NCBI RefSeq assembly: GCF_946223165.1
Contig: NZ_CAMIBP010000024.1
Coordinates: 1-42,554 of the forward strand
Reading direction: 5' to 3'
DNA: 42,554 nt
From: an uncultured Corynebacterium sp.
GTDB lineage: Bacteria; Actinomycetota; Actinomycetes; Mycobacteriales; Mycobacteriaceae
The notes beneath the pieces are model-generated. The model was given only the letters and a program-made list of their open reading frames with translations, was not told the origin of the DNA and searched no databases. Below, one piece after another: positions 16,594 to 24,565 of this stretch (the stretch's first letter is position 1; each line of letters starts with the position of its first letter). A program made the translations under genes and the position numbers.

Positions 16594-18063
16594 ATGGATG
16601 CGCAGGAGCTGGTGTCAATTGTTGCCCGCTTGCGTGGGGCTGCGACAGACTCGAGCGACGTGGAAGTGAAGTCTGCTGCAGGTGGATTCCCCAAGAAGCT
16701 GGTTCATACGCTGTCTGCTTTCTCCAACACTGCCGGAGGGACGGTTGTTCTGGGGCTTGATGAGTCCAGCGGATTTACGCCCGTGGCAGGATTTAATGCT
16801 TCGGCGATGGCAGATGCGCTGGCCGGGGCGTGTGACCAGCTCCAGCCCCCAGTGCGGCCCATCATCTCCATCGAGGACTTCGAGGGCGCTCAGGTTGTGG
16901 TGGCAGAAGTTCCCGAAATGGAACTCTACTCCAAGCCGTGTTGGGTGAAGTCCCAGAGTAAGTATCAAGGCAGTTATGTGCGAACGCATGATGGTGACCG
17001 CCATTTATCGGCCTACGAAATAGACCGGCTCGAGGAAAACAAGATGCAGCCCGCGTGGGACCTAGAGCTGGTGGAGGGCGCTGCGATGGACGACCTCGAT
17101 TCGGAAATTGTCGACGCGATTCTGCGGCGTGAGCGGCAGGTGCACCCAGCTGTCTTTGGGAAGCTCGATGACAACAAAGCCCTCACTAGCCTGCATATTG
17201 CGGGCAAGGACGCGCAAGGTATGCTGCGTCCGACCCTCGCGGGCCTGCTCGCGGCGGGTATTTATCCCCAAGAATTCTTTCCGCGACTCAACGTCACATT
17301 CACTGCATACTCGGGCACCGGCAAGAATTCTGACTCCAGCGGGCAACGATTCTTGGACAACGCTTCGTTCGTGGGGCCCATCCCCGTTCTGGTCAATGAG
17401 GTCGTCAATGCGGTGACGCGAAATATGCGCACGGGTGGTGTCATTGCAGGCGCGTTCCGAGAAGACCTGCCTGATTATCCGCCGGTTGCGGTGCGCGAAG
17501 CCATCGCCAACGCCCTCATGCACAGGGACTATTCGCCGCAGGCGCGAGGGAGCCAGGTGCAGGTCAACATGTACGTTGATCGTTTGGAGATCATCAACCC
17601 TGGTGGTCTCCATGGTGTGGTGACTGAAGAGGACCTCGGCACGATTGGCATCGCGAGCTCGAGGAATCAGCGCCTTTCTTCGCTGCTTGAGGCTACCCCG
17701 CTTCCCGGCAAAGGCTACGTTGCGGAAAACCGTGGCACTGGATACATCGAGATCATCGATCAGTTGGCGCGCGAACTTCTGCCCCCGCCACAAGTACAGA
17801 ACACGCTGTCCATGTTCGCCTTGACGTTTGTGCGACGTGGAATGACAGAGCCGGAGCGCCGAGCCGCCCGTTCGGGCGGATCGAAAGAGTCGGTTGTGGA
17901 GTACTTAAGGCAGCATCACGCGGCGTCCACGCGGGAGTTGGCAGCTGCTGCGGGACTGAGCGCCAACGGTGTACGGCGTATTCTCAATCAGCTCATCGAT
18001 GCGGGAATCATTGAGAGGACGGAGCCGCTCAAGAGCCCGAAGCAGCGGTATCGGCTGCTATAA
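16594..18063 (+). CDS. Schlafen AlbA_2 / HATPase_c_4 / winged-helix regulator (right)
   Basis: This 489-residue protein is a distant paralogue of the left regulator. The AlbA_2 domain covers about residues 20-148 (DVEVKSAAGG, FSNTAGGTVVLGL, SYVRTHDGDRHLSAYE). The GHKL-type ATPase region carries the N-box REAIANALMHRDYSP (301-315), INPGGLHG (334-341) and NRGTGY (379-384). A C-terminal winged helix covers about 428-486. Such proteins are thought to act as DNA-binding regulators; ATP binding is likely from the motifs, hydrolysis is not shown. GGGAGGAA lies just before the ATG, unlike the leaderless left paralogue. It is transcribed divergently from the restriction operon and convergently to the YhgE gene. 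The gene is bracketed by two copies of a 72-bp palindromic repeat, which suggests self-binding at both ends. Confidence 0.85.
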   Translation: MDAQELVSIVARLRGAATDSSDVEVKSAAGGFPKKLVHTLSAFSNTAGGTVVLGLDESSGFTPVAGFNASAMADALAGACDQLQPPVRPIISIEDFEGAQVVVAEVPEMELYSKPCWVKSQSKYQGSYVRTHDGDRHLSAYEIDRLEENKMQPAWDLELVEGAAMDDLDSEIVDAILRRERQVHPAVFGKLDDNKALTSLHIAGKDAQGMLRPTLAGLLAAGIYPQEFFPRLNVTFTAYSGTGKNSDSSGQRFLDNASFVGPIPVLVNEVVNAVTRNMRTGGVIAGAFREDLPDYPPVAVREAIANALMHRDYSPQARGSQVQVNMYVDRLEIINPGGLHGVVTEEDLGTIGIASSRNQRLSSLLEATPLPGKGYVAENRGTGYIEIIDQLARELLPPPQVQNTLSMFALTFVRRGMTEPERRAARSGGSKESVVEYLRQHHAASTRELAAAAGLSANGVRRILNQLIDAGIIERTEPLKSPKQRYRLL

Positions 18064-18083
18064 CGTGGTGGCGCTGCGCGGGT

Positions 18084-18155
18084 GAACACTACACACAACA
18101 TCACACTGTGGAGAGTTGTGTGTTGTGTTGTGTGGTGTGTTGTGTAGTGCTTGGC
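18084..18155. repeat. 72-bp bracket repeat, downstream copy (right AlbA_2 regulator)
   Basis: It starts 20 bases after the regulator stop codon with the same GAACACTACACACAACA as the upstream copy and ends 21 bases before the stop of the convergent YhgE gene. The two copies are direct repeats flanking the gene, in the same orientation. The hairpin may also act as a terminator between the convergent genes. It marks the probable right edge of the accessory island. Confidence 0.85.
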
Positions 18156-18176
18156 GGGCGGCATCGGCGGCAGGCG

Positions 18177-20246
18177 CTACGCCGCCAGGGACAGCTGCTC
18201 CTGGCCGCGCAGCAGCTGCGCATTGCCGGAGCGGCGGGTGTGCAGCACGCCGATGGAGATGGCCAGCGCGATGATGGTGAAGCAGACCAAGGTGCCGAGT
18301 GGGGACCAGTAGGAGCCGTCGGTAATGCCGTCGGTGGCCCGCGTAAAGGCGGTCTTCGCGTACGTCATGGGGTGGACGAAGTGGAAGGCGCGCAAGAAAG
18401 CGGGAACGGCGGTCACGGGCCAGACGCCGCCAAAGACCATGACGCCGAGCGCGTAGAAGGCGAGACCGAAACCGCCGCCGACGGCGCGGCCGAAGACCAC
18501 CTGGAACAGCTGGTAAACGGCGGCGCCGGTGGCCGCGATGGCCAGCAGTGCGAGGGCCACTGCGCCCCAGCTCAGCGGGTGCCAGCCGAAGGCCTGAGAC
18601 ACCAGGGCGAGGGCGACCAGCGCCACGAAGCTGGCCGCGGTCTTGATGAGCCACGCGCTGAGGATCGGGGTGCGGGTCTTTTCGGCCCGGCCGAAGTAGT
18701 AGGGCAGCACCAGCGCAAGCAGCAGCATGATGAGGAAGCCGAAGACGAGCACGAGGAGCAGGGAGACGCCGCCGTCGATCTTCTTGTTCGTGGGATCGTC
18801 GTGGCTGATGATGGTCTGCACGGGGTGCGCGTTGGTCTCCGTGAACGCGATAGGCACGGCCATATTCTGTGCGGAGACGTCGGGCTGGGCGACCTTGGGC
18901 GCCGCCGCCGCGCCGTCGACGAGCTTGGTGGACAGCTCCGAGGTGCCGTCCTTGAGCTGGTTGAGGCCGTCGGCTAGCGTGCCCCCGCCGGTGCGCAGCT
19001 GCCCAGTGCCGTCCTTGAGCTGGCCGATGCCGCCCGCCAGCTGCGTGGCACCGTCGTTGAGGTCGTTCGCGCCGGTGGCGAGGCGGGCGACGCCGGCGTC
19101 GAGCTTGGTGGCGCCGTCGGCGAGACGATGCGCGCCGTCCTGGAGCTGGAGAACGCCGCCCAGGTACTGGGAGTTGGGATCGGACAAGTTGTGGTGAAGG
19201 AGCGCCGTGCCGTCGCGGAGCTTGGCGAGTTGGGCGACCATGTTGGCGGAGTTGGCAGGATCCAGCTTGGCGGCCAGATCCCCGAGCTTGTCGGCCTGCT
19301 CGGTCATTCCGGCGGCGCGCAGTGCCTGCTCGGCTTGCATCAGCTGCGGGCTGGCCTGCTGGGCCTGGGTGAGCAGCGGGATGAGCATGTCCGTGAGCTG
19401 GGCGACGCCGCCCTCGATCTGGCCGGCGCCGTCGGCGAGCGTGCCTGTGCCGGTGACGAGGGTATCGAGACCCGCGGACAGGGTTCCGGCGCCATCGGCA
19501 AGCTGGCCGGAGCCATCCTGTAGCTGGCCGACGCCGTCGACGAGCTGGGACGTACCCGCGGTCAGGCGCCCGGCGCCGTTGTCGAGCTGCGTGGCGCCGT
19601 CATCGAGCTTGGCGATGCCTGCCACCGCCCGAGCGCCGCCGTCCTGGAGCTTGGCCGCGCCCTCGTCGAGGCGGGTGGCGCCGTCGGCCGCGGCGCCGAG
19701 TCCGTCGCTGAGTTTGGTGAGGCCCGCGATGACCTTGTCGGCGTACTTTTTGGTGATGGCGTTTTCCACCTTGGTTTGCACCTGCGGGACGAGGCTGGCG
19801 GTGATGATCGCGCTATTCGTGCCGTAGTAGTCGTTCGTGGCGAAATCGATCTCCGGGCGCTCGGGCTTTTCGCTGATGATGGTGACGGCCTTCTCGGAGA
19901 AGTTCTCCGGGATCGTCACCACCATCATGTATGTGCCGCGGGTAAGTCCCTCCTGCGCCTGAGAGGCGTCGACCTGCGTGAAGTTGAGGTACTCGGTGTC
20001 CTTGATGCCTTCGACGATCTGATCGCCGTAGTTGGTGTATTCGCCCCTGGATTCGACGCCGGCGTCCTCGTTGACGACGGCGAGCTTGATGTTGCGCATG
20101 TACCAGGAAGGGTCCCACAGGGCCCACATCATGGTGCCCGCGATGGCGATGGGGGCGACGAGGAGGAGCACGATGCCCGCGCGCGCCCAGACGGAGCTGG
20201 GACGCCAGTCGAGCATGCGGTGCCAGCCAAGAGAAGAACGAGACAT
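18177..20246 (-). CDS. YhgE/Pip-type membrane protein with tape-measure repeats
   Basis: This 689-residue protein has the YhgE/Pip architecture: one N-terminal membrane helix (about residues 22-42), an extracytoplasmic part with the conserved KLAVVNEDAG and YYGTNS motifs, and a long region (about 170-475) built of short L-x-DG-A-x-x-L repeats that form an extended coiled structure. About five membrane helices of the ABC-2 type end the protein (about 500-680). Related proteins include the phage-infection protein Pip and EsaA of type VII secretion. The substrate here is unknown; lipid or polymer export is possible. AAGGAG precedes the ATG. Tandem 11-bp repeats sit just upstream and may control it. 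It is convergent to the right regulator. Confidence 0.87.
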   Translation of the reverse strand: MSRSSLGWHRMLDWRPSSVWARAGIVLLLVAPIAIAGTMMWALWDPSWYMRNIKLAVVNEDAGVESRGEYTNYGDQIVEGIKDTEYLNFTQVDASQAQEGLTRGTYMMVVTIPENFSEKAVTIISEKPERPEIDFATNDYYGTNSAIITASLVPQVQTKVENAITKKYADKVIAGLTKLSDGLGAAADGATRLDEGAAKLQDGGARAVAGIAKLDDGATQLDNGAGRLTAGTSQLVDGVGQLQDGSGQLADGAGTLSAGLDTLVTGTGTLADGAGQIEGGVAQLTDMLIPLLTQAQQASPQLMQAEQALRAAGMTEQADKLGDLAAKLDPANSANMVAQLAKLRDGTALLHHNLSDPNSQYLGGVLQLQDGAHRLADGATKLDAGVARLATGANDLNDGATQLAGGIGQLKDGTGQLRTGGGTLADGLNQLKDGTSELSTKLVDGAAAAPKVAQPDVSAQNMAVPIAFTETNAHPVQTIISHDDPTNKKIDGGVSLLLVLVFGFLIMLLLALVLPYYFGRAEKTRTPILSAWLIKTAASFVALVALALVSQAFGWHPLSWGAVALALLAIAATGAAVYQLFQVVFGRAVGGGFGLAFYALGVMVFGGVWPVTAVPAFLRAFHFVHPMTYAKTAFTRATDGITDGSYWSPLGTLVCFTIIALAISIGVLHTRRSGNAQLLRGQEQLSLAA

Positions 20247-20267
20247 TGGGGAGGCTCCTTGTAGGCG

Positions 20268-20289
20268 GAAGATATTTTGAAGATATTTT
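20268..20289. repeat. Tandem 11-bp repeat upstream of the YhgE gene
   Basis: GAAGATATTTT occurs twice without interruption (20268-20278 and 20279-20289). It ends 21 bases before the start codon at 20246 in the gene's direction. The 11-bp period places both copies on the same DNA face, as expected of an operator for a regulator. Confidence 0.6.
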
Positions 20290-20346
20290 ATTTTGGAAAT
20301 GATACTAATGGGGCTGGCGGGTCCGTCGGGTTTTGCGAAAAAATAC

Positions 20347-20385
20347 GCGCCGTGTCGCGGCCCGCAGAGGGCACGGACACGGCGC
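20347..20385 (-). terminator. Terminator of the TPM-like gene
   Basis: GCGCCGTGTC (20347-20356) pairs with GACACGGCGC (20376-20385). On the minus strand the stem is followed by GTATTTTTTCGC, a proper T tract. It separates the TPM-like gene from the downstream YhgE gene, which therefore needs its own promoter. Confidence 0.85.
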
Positions 20386-20403
20386 AGAGTGTGAGGTGCG
20401 GCT

Positions 20404-21879
20404 TTAGAAGCTGGAGGATCCGCCGCCGCCGGAAAAACCGCCGCCGGAGTAGCCGGTGGAGACGCCGCCGCTGCTACTGGAATGGGAGGACTGGTAGTCG
20501 GAGTCGTGCCACGAGTTCACCGTGTAATACGGGTAGTAGTAGCTGCCCACGCCCGGGCGCCAGTCGCGGCTGCCCAGGGTCGGACCCGAGTGTGTGCCGC
20601 GGGTGGTCTTAGATTCCTCGTACATCTGATCCGTCAGGGCGTCGATGAGCACCTTGTAGTCACCCAGCGCGTGGGCGAAGCGGTCCATGAAGTCGGGGGC
20701 GTCCACCTCGCCGCGCATGGCCAGCAGGCGGGCGTCGAGATCCTTGAGCTCAGCGACGAGCTGGCCCTTCGCCTTCGCGGTGGCGTCGAGGACGTCTTCG
20801 TGCAGCGTGGTGAGCTCGTGGGTGCGCGCGTGGGCATCCCCGTGCTCCATCCGGGCGAGCTGCTCCATGTTTTCCTCCGCGACGACGACCTCTTCGACGG
20901 CCTCGCGCGCCTTGGATAGCGCGCTGCGGTGCTTGCGGAACTCCGCGTTGGAGGAGGACGACGACAGCCCCTCGATGGCGTCCATGGACGTGTGGGCGTC
21001 GACGAAGCCCCGGCGGATGGATTCCCACTGGGAGCGCATGGTGTTGTCAGCCAGCGGGGAGCTCAGCGAGTGCGCGCGCACGTTGATTTCTTCCAGACGC
21101 TGGGCGACGTCGCCGTGGTGGGCGATGATGTACTCGTAGTCCTCGCGGGCGGTCGTGGCGTTCTTACGGCGCGTCACGCCGATGGCGGTGCCGGCGGCGC
21201 CAAGGCCGATGACGGCAAAGGCTCCGCCGACGATGGCGCCCACGAGCCCGTCATTCGAGGGTTCGTTGCGCAGGTTGGTATCCGCGGCGCCCTGCGCGCC
21301 GCGGAGCATGCCCTGTTCCCACTTCTCGTCCTTGAGCAGCGGGCGCATGGCGTCGGTGATGGCTTCAACGCGCAGTTCATCCGTCTCACCAGAGTCATCG
21401 TAGAACTTGAGATCCCGGCAGACGTCTTCGCCGCAGTAGACGCCCATGCGCTGCGGGTCCATGCCCACCGCGATGATGAGGAGGCCATCGGCGTACTTGT
21501 CGCCGGACTGCATGCCCCGGTCGCCCGTGTAGTAGCGGACGGTGTCGTTGAGGTTGTCATCGTTGTCCTCAAACGTCACGTAGGCCACCGTGCGGACGGA
21601 CTCCGGCAGGTTGACGAGGTTGGTGTCCGTGGCGAGCGCTGTCTCATCCTCCGGGGTGAGGATGTCCGCCTGATCGTCGATGGTGACCTGAGCGGTGGCT
21701 ACCGCGGTGGCGGCGGACGCCGCCGGGGCGGCATCGAGCCAGGCGATGGTGAGGGCCGTGGACAGGGGGCCAGCATAGAGGAGCACGCCGGCGGCGGTGG
21801 CGGCGAGGGCGGCGGTGCTGGGCAGAAGGCGGGAGGTGAGCTTCGAGAAACGCGCAGAGGCGGAGCGGTGGGGTCGCAT
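20404..21879 (-). CDS. TPM-domain-like membrane protein with Gly/Ser-rich C-terminus
   Basis: This 491-residue protein has a membrane helix near residues 18-46 and an external TPM-like domain (about 60-200, with ILTPEDETAL, VRTVAYVTFEDN, GDKYADGLLIIAVG). A second membrane helix lies at about 210-235, followed by a long helical cytoplasmic region (about 240-400) and a low-complexity tail ending in SGGGFSGGGGSSSF. This tail is typical of TPM proteins, which are often implicated in membrane protein or photosystem repair in other bacteria. Two Cys in YCGEDVC may form a disulfide. The function in corynebacteria is unknown. The ATG at 21879 has no Shine-Dalgarno site, but TACTTT (21892-21887) ends seven bases upstream, so a leaderless mRNA is likely. 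Confidence 0.82.
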   Translation of the reverse strand: MRPHRSASARFSKLTSRLLPSTAALAATAAGVLLYAGPLSTALTIAWLDAAPAASAATAVATAQVTIDDQADILTPEDETALATDTNLVNLPESVRTVAYVTFEDNDDNLNDTVRYYTGDRGMQSGDKYADGLLIIAVGMDPQRMGVYCGEDVCRDLKFYDDSGETDELRVEAITDAMRPLLKDEKWEQGMLRGAQGAADTNLRNEPSNDGLVGAIVGGAFAVIGLGAAGTAIGVTRRKNATTAREDYEYIIAHHGDVAQRLEEINVRAHSLSSPLADNTMRSQWESIRRGFVDAHTSMDAIEGLSSSSSNAEFRKHRSALSKAREAVEEVVVAEENMEQLARMEHGDAHARTHELTTLHEDVLDATAKAKGQLVAELKDLDARLLAMRGEVDAPDFMDRFAHALGDYKVLIDALTDQMYEESKTTRGTHSGPTLGSRDWRPGVGSYYYPYYTVNSWHDSDYQSSHSSSSGGVSTGYSGGGFSGGGGSSSF

Positions 21880-21898
21880 GCGGTCTAAAGTACAAGAA

Positions 21899-21922
21899 AA
21901 CCCGTGGCCACGGCCACGGGTT
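21899..21922 (-). terminator. Terminator after the tandem small peptide genes
   Basis: AACCCGTGGC (21899-21908) and GCCACGGGTT (21913-21922) form a perfect ten-base stem with a four-base loop. On the minus strand it is followed by TTCTTG. It ends the transcript of the two peptide genes and isolates them from the TPM-like gene. Confidence 0.8.
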
Positions 21923-22003
21923 CTACGCTTTGATCCTTATTCGTTATGAGAATCAACACAATGTCTCACAACGGTCCGGGACCGCCTAGTTGCCACGATC
22001 GGC

Positions 22004-22147
22004 TTAGAACGGCAGGGAGCGGACGAAGGACTCGACCTGCGGGATGACGGCGAGGTAGCCGGTGTCAACGCCTAAGGAGTAAGCGCCGTAGGAGGACAGA
22101 CCGAGGCCGATGACGCTAGCAGCGAGGGAAACGAGGGAAGCGAGCAT
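22004..22147 (-). CDS. 47-residue hydrophobic peptide, tandem paralogue 1
   Basis: The frame from ATG 22147 to TAA 22004 encodes 47 residues starting MLASLVSLAA and ending ESFVRSLPF. It is mostly hydrophobic and amphipathic. AAGGAG lies seven to eight bases before the ATG. It shares the order LGLSSYG...IPxVxSFV with the upstream 49-residue peptide, so the pair arose by duplication and is under selection. The size, Ser content and setting recall the tiny envelope peptides of corynebacteria (PorA/PorH pore-forming and O-mycoloylated peptides). I do not recognise it as one of these, so this is an inference. It has no cleavable signal peptide; PorA and PorH also lack one. Confidence 0.75.
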   Translation of the reverse strand: MLASLVSLAASVIGLGLSSYGAYSLGVDTGYLAVIPQVESFVRSLPF

Positions 22148-22179
22148 GAGGTAACTCCTTGATGGGTGAGTAGTGAGAA

Positions 22180-22329
22180 TTAGCGGTGGAAAGAGGCGAC
22201 GAAGGAGTCAACGGCCGGGATGCGGGCCAGGAGACCGTGGTCGAGCAGGACGTTGTACAGGCCGTAGGAGGACAGGCCGAAGCTGCCGAGGCTGACGGCG
22301 ATGCCGAACAGGGAGGTCAGGATATCCAT
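22180..22329 (-). CDS. 49-residue hydrophobic peptide, tandem paralogue 2
   Basis: The frame from ATG 22329 to TAA 22180 encodes 49 residues starting MDILTSLFGIAVSLGSFG and ending DSFVASFHR. TTGGAG precedes the ATG by six bases. The LSSYG motif and the C-terminal IPAVDSFV match the neighbour, and the DNA of the shared core (gccgtaggaggacag on the plus strand) is also conserved. It lies 32 bp before the second peptide gene on the same strand, so the two form a small operon ending at the terminator at 21899-21922. It may be an envelope peptide; hetero-oligomer formation between the two is possible but unproven. Confidence 0.75.
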   Translation of the reverse strand: MDILTSLFGIAVSLGSFGLSSYGLYNVLLDHGLLARIPAVDSFVASFHR

Positions 22330-22618
22330 GGGAAACTCCAAGAAATGATAAAAGATAGATGAGGACGTTGATACGAGCCCGACGAGCGCGCGAAGTGTAT
22401 CTGGGCTTATGTATACCTGACTTATCGAATGCGCACAGTCCATTGAACGAATTAATTGCGGCAACGAGGCGATAGCGATGCGACGATGACGCGACGATGA
22501 GTCATCGTTGCGTGCCGACGGCAAGCCGCACTGGGCTGTGCGCGCCCCGTCGTGGCAACCGTTCGGGTGGCCGAATGCGCAGTACTCTAGGGGCAGAAGT
22601 CTGCATAAAAGGAGAACT
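22330..22618. promoter_or_regulatory. Divergent region between the small peptide genes and glfT2
   Basis: This 289-bp gap holds promoters for both sides. On the plus strand TACTCT (22583-22588) is a likely -10 box for glfT2, about 30 bases before its GTG, and AAAGGAG (22608-22614) is its ribosome-binding site. On the minus strand TATACA (22415-22410) could be a -10 box for the peptides, with a long leader; this is weak. Between them lies a repeat cluster at 22480-22511. Confidence 0.5.
22480..22511. repeat. Direct plus inverted 11-bp half-site cluster upstream of glfT2
   Basis: GCGACGATGAC (22480-22490) and GCGACGATGAG (22491-22501) are tandem, and TCATCGTTGC (22502-22511) is an inverted near-copy. 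ACGATGA-G-TCATCGT (22494-22508) is a perfect palindrome. Three half sites in 32 bp upstream of the arabinogalactan operon suggest a regulator-binding site. Confidence 0.6.
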
Positions 22619-24565
22619 GTGACTACACCCAAGGCCTATGAGCCACTAGCACGAATCCTGCTGCCCAGCCGCGGCGAGCCCTTCGATGTGCGCATGCTCT
22701 ATCTCATCGAGTCGGAGCAGAACAAGGACCGCCTGCGCTGGGACAACCGCACGTCGGTCACTATCCCCGCCGGTGCGGAGGCCTCCTTCGAGACCTATTT
22801 CAACGCCTTCCCGGCTGCGTACTGGCGCCGCTGGTCCCAGCTCACATCCGTCATCCTGCAGGTCACGGTCACTGGCCGCGCGACGCTGTCGTTTTACCGT
22901 TCCAAGCAGGACGGCCAGCGCATCTCCATCTCGCACGAGGAGGTCACGGACGGCACTCACGAGTTCGAGCTGCCGCTGAAGAACTTCGAGGACGGCGGCT
23001 GGCTGTGGTTTGACGTCACCGCGGACACGGAGACCACGCTGGCCGATGCCGCGTGGTGCGCGCCGCAGGCTCCCCAGCCGCAGATCCTGCCGGACGGCAC
23101 CGAGCTGGCCCCGCAGCCCAAGAAGGTCGCCGTGGGTATTCCCACGTTCAACCGCCCGACAGATGCCGTCGCCGCGCTGCAGGCGCTCAAGTCGGACCTC
23201 TTCGTCGACGAGGTCATTGACTACGTCCTCATGCCGGATCAAGGTGATCAGCATCCTGCCGATCACGAAGGGTATGACGAGGCCGTGGAGCACTTCGGCG
23301 AGCGTTTCCGCGAGTTCCGCCAGGGCAACCTGGGCGGCTCCGGCGGCTACTCCCGCATCATGTTCGAGGCTATCGAGGGCACCGACTCGCCGTACATCCT
23401 CTACATGGACGACGACATCGCCATCGAGCCGGACTCCGTCTACCGCGCCCTCCAGGTGGCGCGCTACGCCGCCAAGCCCATCGTCGTGGGCGGCCAGATG
23501 CTCAACCTGCAGGAGCGCAGCCAGCTGCGCACCACCGGCGAGCGCGTGGGGCGCGGCGACTTTATGTGGTCCGCGGCGGAGCACGCCGTCTACGACCACG
23601 ACTTTGCCAAGTACCCGCTGCGCGCCATCGGCGACGCCCAGTCACACCTGGATCCGAAGCAGTACGACTCCCGCGCACTGCACCGCCGCGTCGACGTCGA
23701 GTACAACGGCTGGTGGATGTGCCTGTTCCCGCGCGTCGTTGCGGAGACCATCGGCCAGCCGCTGCCGCTGTTCATCAAGTGGGACGACACGGAGTACTCG
23801 CTGCGTGCCGCCGCCGCGGGCTTCCCGACGGTGACGTGGCCGGGCGCGGCCATCTGGCACATGGCCTGGGCCGACAAGGACGACGCCATCGACTGGCAGG
23901 CGTACTTCCACCTGCGCAATCGTCTCATCGTCGCCGCGCTGTACCACGAGGGCGACGCGAAGGGAATTACGAAGTCCATCTTCAAGTCCACCCTCAAGCA
24001 CACGATGTGCATGGAGTACTCCACCATGGCCATCCAGATTGAGGCCATGAAGGACTTCCTCAACGGTCCGGATCAGCTTTTCGACATCTTGGAGACCTCC
24101 CTGCCGCGCATCGCGGAGATCCGCAAGAACTACTCCGACGCCGTCATCATCGAGTCCGCGGACCAGCTCCCGCCGGCCACCGGCGCGCCGGGCGTGCCCA
24201 CCCGCAACATCGGCGGCCGCCTGGGCAAGGTGAAGAAGATCCCGTGGCTCATCAAGTCCGCCAAGCACTTGGTGACCAAGGAAGACCGCGCGCATTACGA
24301 TGCCCCGCAGCTCAACCTCACCCCGGAGGAGGCGCGCTGGTTCACACTCTCCCGCGTGGACTCCGCCACCGTGTCCACCGCCGGCGGCACGGGCGTGGCC
24401 TTCCGCAAGCGCGATCGCGACCTGGCCCGCGATCTGGTCAAGGAGACCCGCGAGCTGCTCAGTACCATTGAGGAGAATTTCGATTCTCTGCGCGCCGAGT
24501 ACCGCGCCGCCCTGCCCACCCTGACCAGCCGCGAATCCTGGCGGACGGTGTTCGATGCCCAATAA
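22619..24565 (+). CDS. glfT2: Galactofuranosyltransferase GlfT2
   Basis: This 648-residue bifunctional enzyme adds alternating beta-1,5 and beta-1,6 galactofuranose units from UDP-Galf to build the galactan chain at the cytoplasmic membrane face. The N-terminal beta-sandwich domain (about residues 1-160) is followed by a GT-A domain. That domain carries VGIPTFNRP (172-180), GNLGGSGG (236-243), the metal-binding DDD at 264-266 and the acceptor-site WDDTEYSLR (388-396), with the later metal-site HMAW. The helical C-terminus completes the family fold. Length is close to the 637 residues of the mycobacterial enzyme. I chose GTG at 22619 because AAAGGAG lies four bases upstream; the open frame reaches further back without a better start. 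It overlaps the PAP2 gene by 11 bp. Confidence 0.96.
   Translation: MTTPKAYEPLARILLPSRGEPFDVRMLYLIESEQNKDRLRWDNRTSVTIPAGAEASFETYFNAFPAAYWRRWSQLTSVILQVTVTGRATLSFYRSKQDGQRISISHEEVTDGTHEFELPLKNFEDGGWLWFDVTADTETTLADAAWCAPQAPQPQILPDGTELAPQPKKVAVGIPTFNRPTDAVAALQALKSDLFVDEVIDYVLMPDQGDQHPADHEGYDEAVEHFGERFREFRQGNLGGSGGYSRIMFEAIEGTDSPYILYMDDDIAIEPDSVYRALQVARYAAKPIVVGGQMLNLQERSQLRTTGERVGRGDFMWSAAEHAVYDHDFAKYPLRAIGDAQSHLDPKQYDSRALHRRVDVEYNGWWMCLFPRVVAETIGQPLPLFIKWDDTEYSLRAAAAGFPTVTWPGAAIWHMAWADKDDAIDWQAYFHLRNRLIVAALYHEGDAKGITKSIFKSTLKHTMCMEYSTMAIQIEAMKDFLNGPDQLFDILETSLPRIAEIRKNYSDAVIIESADQLPPATGAPGVPTRNIGGRLGKVKKIPWLIKSAKHLVTKEDRAHYDAPQLNLTPEEARWFTLSRVDSATVSTAGGTGVAFRKRDRDLARDLVKETRELLSTIEENFDSLRAEYRAALPTLTSRESWRTVFDAQ

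Noticed and set aside
4639..18176. Prophage or integrative element
   Set aside because: No integrase, transposase, phage structural gene, tRNA or attachment repeat was seen at the borders.
22508..22618. Earlier start for glfT2
   Set aside because: The frame is open back to 22508, but the AAAGGAG site and the family N-terminus fit the GTG at 22619, and the likely -10 box lies between the two.
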